Source of the DNA: Paenibacillus sp. PL2-23
Lineage (GTDB): Bacteria; Bacillota; Bacilli; Paenibacillales; Paenibacillaceae
Reading direction: 5' to 3'
DNA: 64,000 bases
Assembly (NCBI RefSeq): GCF_040834005.1
Contig: NZ_CP162129.1
Location: 633,501-697,500, forward strand
Under the pieces are notes generated by a model. It searched no databases. It was not told the DNA's origin and worked only from the letters and a program-made list of their open reading frames with translations. This document shows, piece after piece, positions 61,219-64,000 of the stretch. The translations under genes were made by a program, and so were the position numbers. Position 1 is the stretch's first letter, and each line of letters opens with the position of its first letter.

Positions 61219-61779
61219 TTACGGGTGATTCTCGACTTGTGCGCGAAGGCGATGGATCGTATGCCGGAAACGAATGAAGAACAGCACGTTTACGATAAGC
61301 ACGAATATATAAAACACGGCGGAATACCACAGCTTCCACGATTTGTAGGTGTAGAGCTGGAAATATTCCTCGCCAATCCACTCCAGCAGGACAAGAACGG
61401 CTGTGCAGATTGGAATAAACAGCCGCCGACGGGGCTGCAGGGACGCGTACACATGCATCATGATCAGGAGGGTGAAGGGGTAGACGACATTTTGCAGGAG
61501 GAGGTCCATGAGCTCCCCGCTGTCATGATCCACTGTATTGTAGAAATCGTAAGGCTTCATAGCGAGAAAATAATCTCCAATCGTAGCGTACAGCAGGTTG
61601 AATAGCAGTATCGCCACTATTTCCGTCTGAAGCAGCGCGGGCTTTCTTCGATGGACATAGAAGAACACCGCAAGCACAATAAGTGTGCTCGCGATGGTGA
61701 AATATTCGTTCCCGTCGAAGGGCGCCGGAAGCATAGGCTTCATCAGCTCATGCCATTGCTCTAGCAGGCTGTTCATCAT
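61219..61779 (-). CDS. Membrane protein, possible CBO0543 type
   Basis: 186-residue protein with about five membrane helices and DGNEYFTIASTLIVLAVFFY near the start and LYATIGDYFLAMKPYDFYNT mid-protein. ATG 61779 lies about ten bases after GGAGGG and overlaps the stop of the upstream membrane gene, so both are coupled. The CBO0543 assignment is by general pattern only. Confidence 0.65.
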   Translation of the reverse strand: MMNSLLEQWHELMKPMLPAPFDGNEYFTIASTLIVLAVFFYVHRRKPALLQTEIVAILLFNLLYATIGDYFLAMKPYDFYNTVDHDSGELMDLLLQNVVYPFTLLIMMHVYASLQPRRRLFIPICTAVLVLLEWIGEEYFQLYTYKSWKLWYSAVFYIFVLIVNVLFFIRFRHTIHRLRAQVENHP

Positions 61780-62267
61780 CGCATGAGTCCCTCCTTCAGT
61801 AGAATGCGGCGCAGCCAATCAGTGAAGGACAGCATGAGAATGACGACGAGCATATAAGCCGTCATATCCAGGGATGGGTACCAGCTCGCAGCTTGTGATT
61901 CCAGCACGCCTGCCATTAGCAGCGCCTTCTCGCAGAGCACAACGAACAGCACCCAGCCAAAGGCGCAGTTTAGCTTATGGACTAGACTGGCTCTGGAGCG
62001 AAAGCATGCCATCACCCACATGAGCGTAATGGCGAGAACAACGCCATATTGCAGCCGGACTGTCCAGAACGGGAAGTGCTGCTCGACCACAGACAGTCTC
62101 TCATAGGGGGAGGACAAGGTGTAGAAGACGGTCTGGCATAGGTAGGAGGCAAACATGACAGCCAGCAGCAGCTCGATGGACGTGAACCAGGCCTTCAGCC
62201 GCTTGAGAGTGAAGAGCAGCAAGACCGACAAGCATAAGAGAAAGAAAAACGTAACCGTTGGAAGCAT
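61776..62267 (-). CDS. Membrane protein, partner of the next gene
   Basis: 163-residue protein with about five hydrophobic segments, starting MLPTVTFFFLLCLSVLLLFT and ending DWLRRILLKEGLMR. Topology and size resemble its downstream partner, so the two may be diverged paralogues forming a complex. ATG 62267 with GAGG is preferred over the longer frame. No function proposed. Confidence 0.6.
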   Translation of the reverse strand: MLPTVTFFFLLCLSVLLLFTLKRLKAWFTSIELLLAVMFASYLCQTVFYTLSSPYERLSVVEQHFPFWTVRLQYGVVLAITLMWVMACFRSRASLVHKLNCAFGWVLFVVLCEKALLMAGVLESQAASWYPSLDMTAYMLVVILMLSFTDWLRRILLKEGLMR

Positions 62268-62419
62268 GTTAGGAACCTCATGGCCATAGGATAATAAACA
62301 ATATTCCCGGTGACGGGGCAGCATAAACCATAGATGATTTGGTTGGAGTTTGAAATGAGGCGGTATAGGGTAATCTATGTCAAGATTATCGAACTTGCTG
62401 AAGAAGGAGAGTGAATGCC

Positions 62420-62593
62420 ATGAAAGGCAAACAGCGCGTAAAGCTGCCGGAGGAAGTGTATCACGAAGGCTTGGTGACGGAGCGGGACATCGATCCGGAG
62501 TTTGGACTGTTTACGGAGGAAGAAGAATTCGGGGCGGTGGCTGACTCCCGGCAACGGTCGAGGTTCCGCATGTGGGATGACATAGGCGACTAG
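62420..62593 (+). CDS. Small acidic protein, unknown
   Basis: 57-residue protein: KVKLP-like opening (GKQRVKLPEEVYHEGLVTER), then DIDPEFGLFTEEEEFGAVAD and a final RFRMWDDIGD. AAGGAG lies ten bases before ATG 62420, and a terminator follows. No family recognised, but the ribosome site and terminator support a real gene. Confidence 0.6.
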   Translation: MKGKQRVKLPEEVYHEGLVTERDIDPEFGLFTEEEEFGAVADSRQRSRFRMWDDIGD

Positions 62594-62637
62594 CCTGAAC
62601 GATAGCATGATCGCATGAATAAGCTTGAACCAAATTG

Positions 62638-62680
62638 CGGCGCGCCAAGGGAATGAGCATTCTCTGGCGCGCCGTTGTTG
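62638..62680. terminator. Bidirectional terminator between small gene and purA
   Basis: Perfect 10-bp stem CGGCGCGCCA/TGGCGCGCCG (62638-62647 with 62665-62674) between convergent genes; TTGTTGTT on the plus side. Confidence 0.7.
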
Positions 62681-62683
62681 TGA

Positions 62684-63970
62684 CTATCTATCTCGCTTGA
62701 TTAGCTGATCGCGGTTAGGCCCAACCGATATGTATGAAATGGCCGTACCTATAGATGCTTCAATGAATGCAATATATTGTTGTGCCGCCTTTGGCAGCTC
62801 CTCGAACGTTCGAGCTCCGGAAATGTCGCAGCGCCAGCCTTGTAAGCACTGCAGTACGGGCTTAGCCTCTTCCAGCATCGAGCCGACTGGAAATTGCTCG
62901 GTGACGGTTCCATTCGCCAATTCGTATCCAACACACACGGGAATGTCGTCCAAATAACCCAGCACATCGAGATTAGTAAGCGCAACCGAGTTTGCGCCTT
63001 GCACCATGCAGCCGTAACGTGTTGCGACAGCATCAAACCAGCCCACTCGGCGAGGTCGTCCAGTTGTGGCTCCATATTCCCCGGAGGAGCCGCCTCGTCG
63101 GCGAAGCTCCTCTGCTTCCGAGCCGTCCAGCTCGCTCACGAAGGGCCCTGCGCCAACGCAGCTGGAATACGCTTTGGTCACTGCTATTATGTCTGTAATG
63201 GCGTAAGGCGGTACACCTGCCCCAACGGAAGCGAACCCAGCAAGTGTAGAGGAAGAGGTTGAATAAGGGTATATGCCGTGATCCGGGTCGCGTAATGCGC
63301 CAAGCTGGCCTTCAAGTAATACGCGCTCCCCTCTTGAGCATGCACCATGCAGCATAGAGGTGGTGTCGCATACGTAAGTTCGCAGCATTTCCGCCTGCGC
63401 TAGAAGATCAGGCAGCAGCGCCTCCGGCTGTATCGTCTCTCGTCCGTATAGATGAGCAAGTAAGATGTTTTTGATTTCGAGCGACTGTGTCACACGTTTC
63501 AGCAGCTGCTTCTCATCGTATAGATCGGCTACCTGTACGCCAATCTTGGCGTATTTGTCTGAGTAGAAAGGTGCTATACCTTTTTTGGTGGAGCCGAATC
63601 CACGGGAGCCTAGCCGCTCCTCCTCCAGCTCGTCGAATAGACGGTGAATCGGCAGTACAACTTGTGCCCGTTCGGACACTGAGATCAGGGGAGTTGGCAC
63701 GCCATTCTTCTTCAGGTACGCTAGTTCTGTCAAGAAAGCTTCGATGTCTAGTGCAGTCCCAGGACCAATGACGTTCATCACTTTGGGATTGAAAACGCCC
63801 GAGGGAAGCATATGAAGCGCAAATTTCCCGAAATGGTTCATAATCGTATGCCCTGCGTTGCTGCCTCCTTGATACCTGACTACATAACGAGCATCTGACG
63901 CAAGCACATCCGTCATTTTGCCTTTGCCTTCATCTCCCCAATTCGCCCCTACAATTGCCGTAACTGTCAT
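62684..63970 (-). CDS. purA: Adenylosuccinate synthetase, divergent PurA
   Basis: 428-residue enzyme joining IMP and aspartate with GTP. [20 protein letters not shown] keeps the catalytic Asp and the P-loop, and [10 protein letters not shown] keeps the catalytic His. Later segments differ from housekeeping PurA of Bacillota: [20 protein letters not shown] for the usual GTTRKGIGPAYMDK, and [20 protein letters not shown] for [37 protein letters not shown] is normal. It could be a second copy or a lineage form. GGGAGG precedes the ATG. Confidence 0.88.
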   Translation of the reverse strand: [428 protein letters not shown]

Positions 63971-64000
63971 TCTTTCGCCTCCCGGACTTGTTTTCCACTT

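Noticed and set aside
62684..63970. PurZ (2-aminoadenine pathway) identity for the divergent PurA
   Set aside because: The N-terminal motif WGDEGKGK keeps the Asp that PurZ replaces, and no phage-like genes are nearby.

Overview
The window looks like chromosomal DNA of a spore-forming Bacillota, most likely Paenibacillus or a close relative. Reasons: strong AGGAGG-type ribosome sites, CUT1 sugar ABC systems paired with YesM/YesN regulators, bacillithiol (YojF/BshB2), futalosine menaquinone (MqnB/MqnD), a gerA-type germination operon, DUF4023, DUF3231 and YdjO-like small proteins, a T-box serS and moderately high GC. No rRNA, tRNA or CRISPR array was seen. Names rest on motif recognition by eye, not on database searches.

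Layout. 1-1.6 kb: the end of an acyl-CoA dehydrogenase and a bshB2-yojF pair. 1.7-14.3 kb: a cell-wall amino-sugar salvage cluster: murR, murQ, an ABC binding protein with two permeases, a double GNAT protein, a PIG-L-like protein, namZ, a BadF-family kinase and anmK. It ends in a partial duplication of anmK and a small membrane gene. Three direct-repeat arrays lie in its intergenic gaps. 14.5-16 kb: a tnpB-only IS200/IS605-type element whose tnpB has one in-frame TGA. 16-25 kb: DUF3231, a membrane protein, carbonic anhydrase, an SRPBCC-ArsR pair behind a double operator, mqnB-mqnD, a CHASE4-like/PAS histidine kinase and small proteins. 25-30 kb: yceI, an FMN reductase, a LysR regulator divergent from a short-type aroC, and an NTR/TIMP-like surface protein. 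30-35 kb: a NarL-type two-component system whose GAF domain has four cysteines, then a T-box-controlled divergent serS. 36-42 kb: a six-gene biotin operon, bioADBFHC, with a BirA-like operator. 42-46 kb: a two-gene amino-acid ABC system with a fused binding protein-permease, a YidC-type insertase and small genes. 46.9-53.8 kb: yesN-yesM divergent from a second CUT1 transporter. 53.8-55.2 kb: decayed IS3-family copies around an AT-rich island. 55.6-59.2 kb: a ger operon. 59.3-64 kb: DUF2935, aldo/keto reductase, two membrane proteins, a 57-residue protein and a divergent purA.

How the genes work together. NamZ can release MurNAc outside the cell, the ABC system can import it, the BadF-family kinase can phosphorylate it, and MurQ can convert MurNAc-6P to GlcNAc-6P. 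AnmK would feed anhydro-MurNAc into the same step. This replaces the PTS route of Bacillus subtilis. The biotin operon holds bioC and bioH for pimeloyl-ACP synthesis plus bioF, bioA, bioD and bioB, so it appears complete.

The most unusual signals are not genes. Two distant arrays (29.46-29.87 and 46.46-46.87 kb) each carry eight TAACGA cores at 50-51 bp spacing, in opposite orientation, and belong to one repeat family. A 52-bp palindromic array (11.02-11.23 kb) has a decayed relative at 2.85 kb. A 187-bp repeat occurs twice without gaps (35.08 and 55.30 kb).
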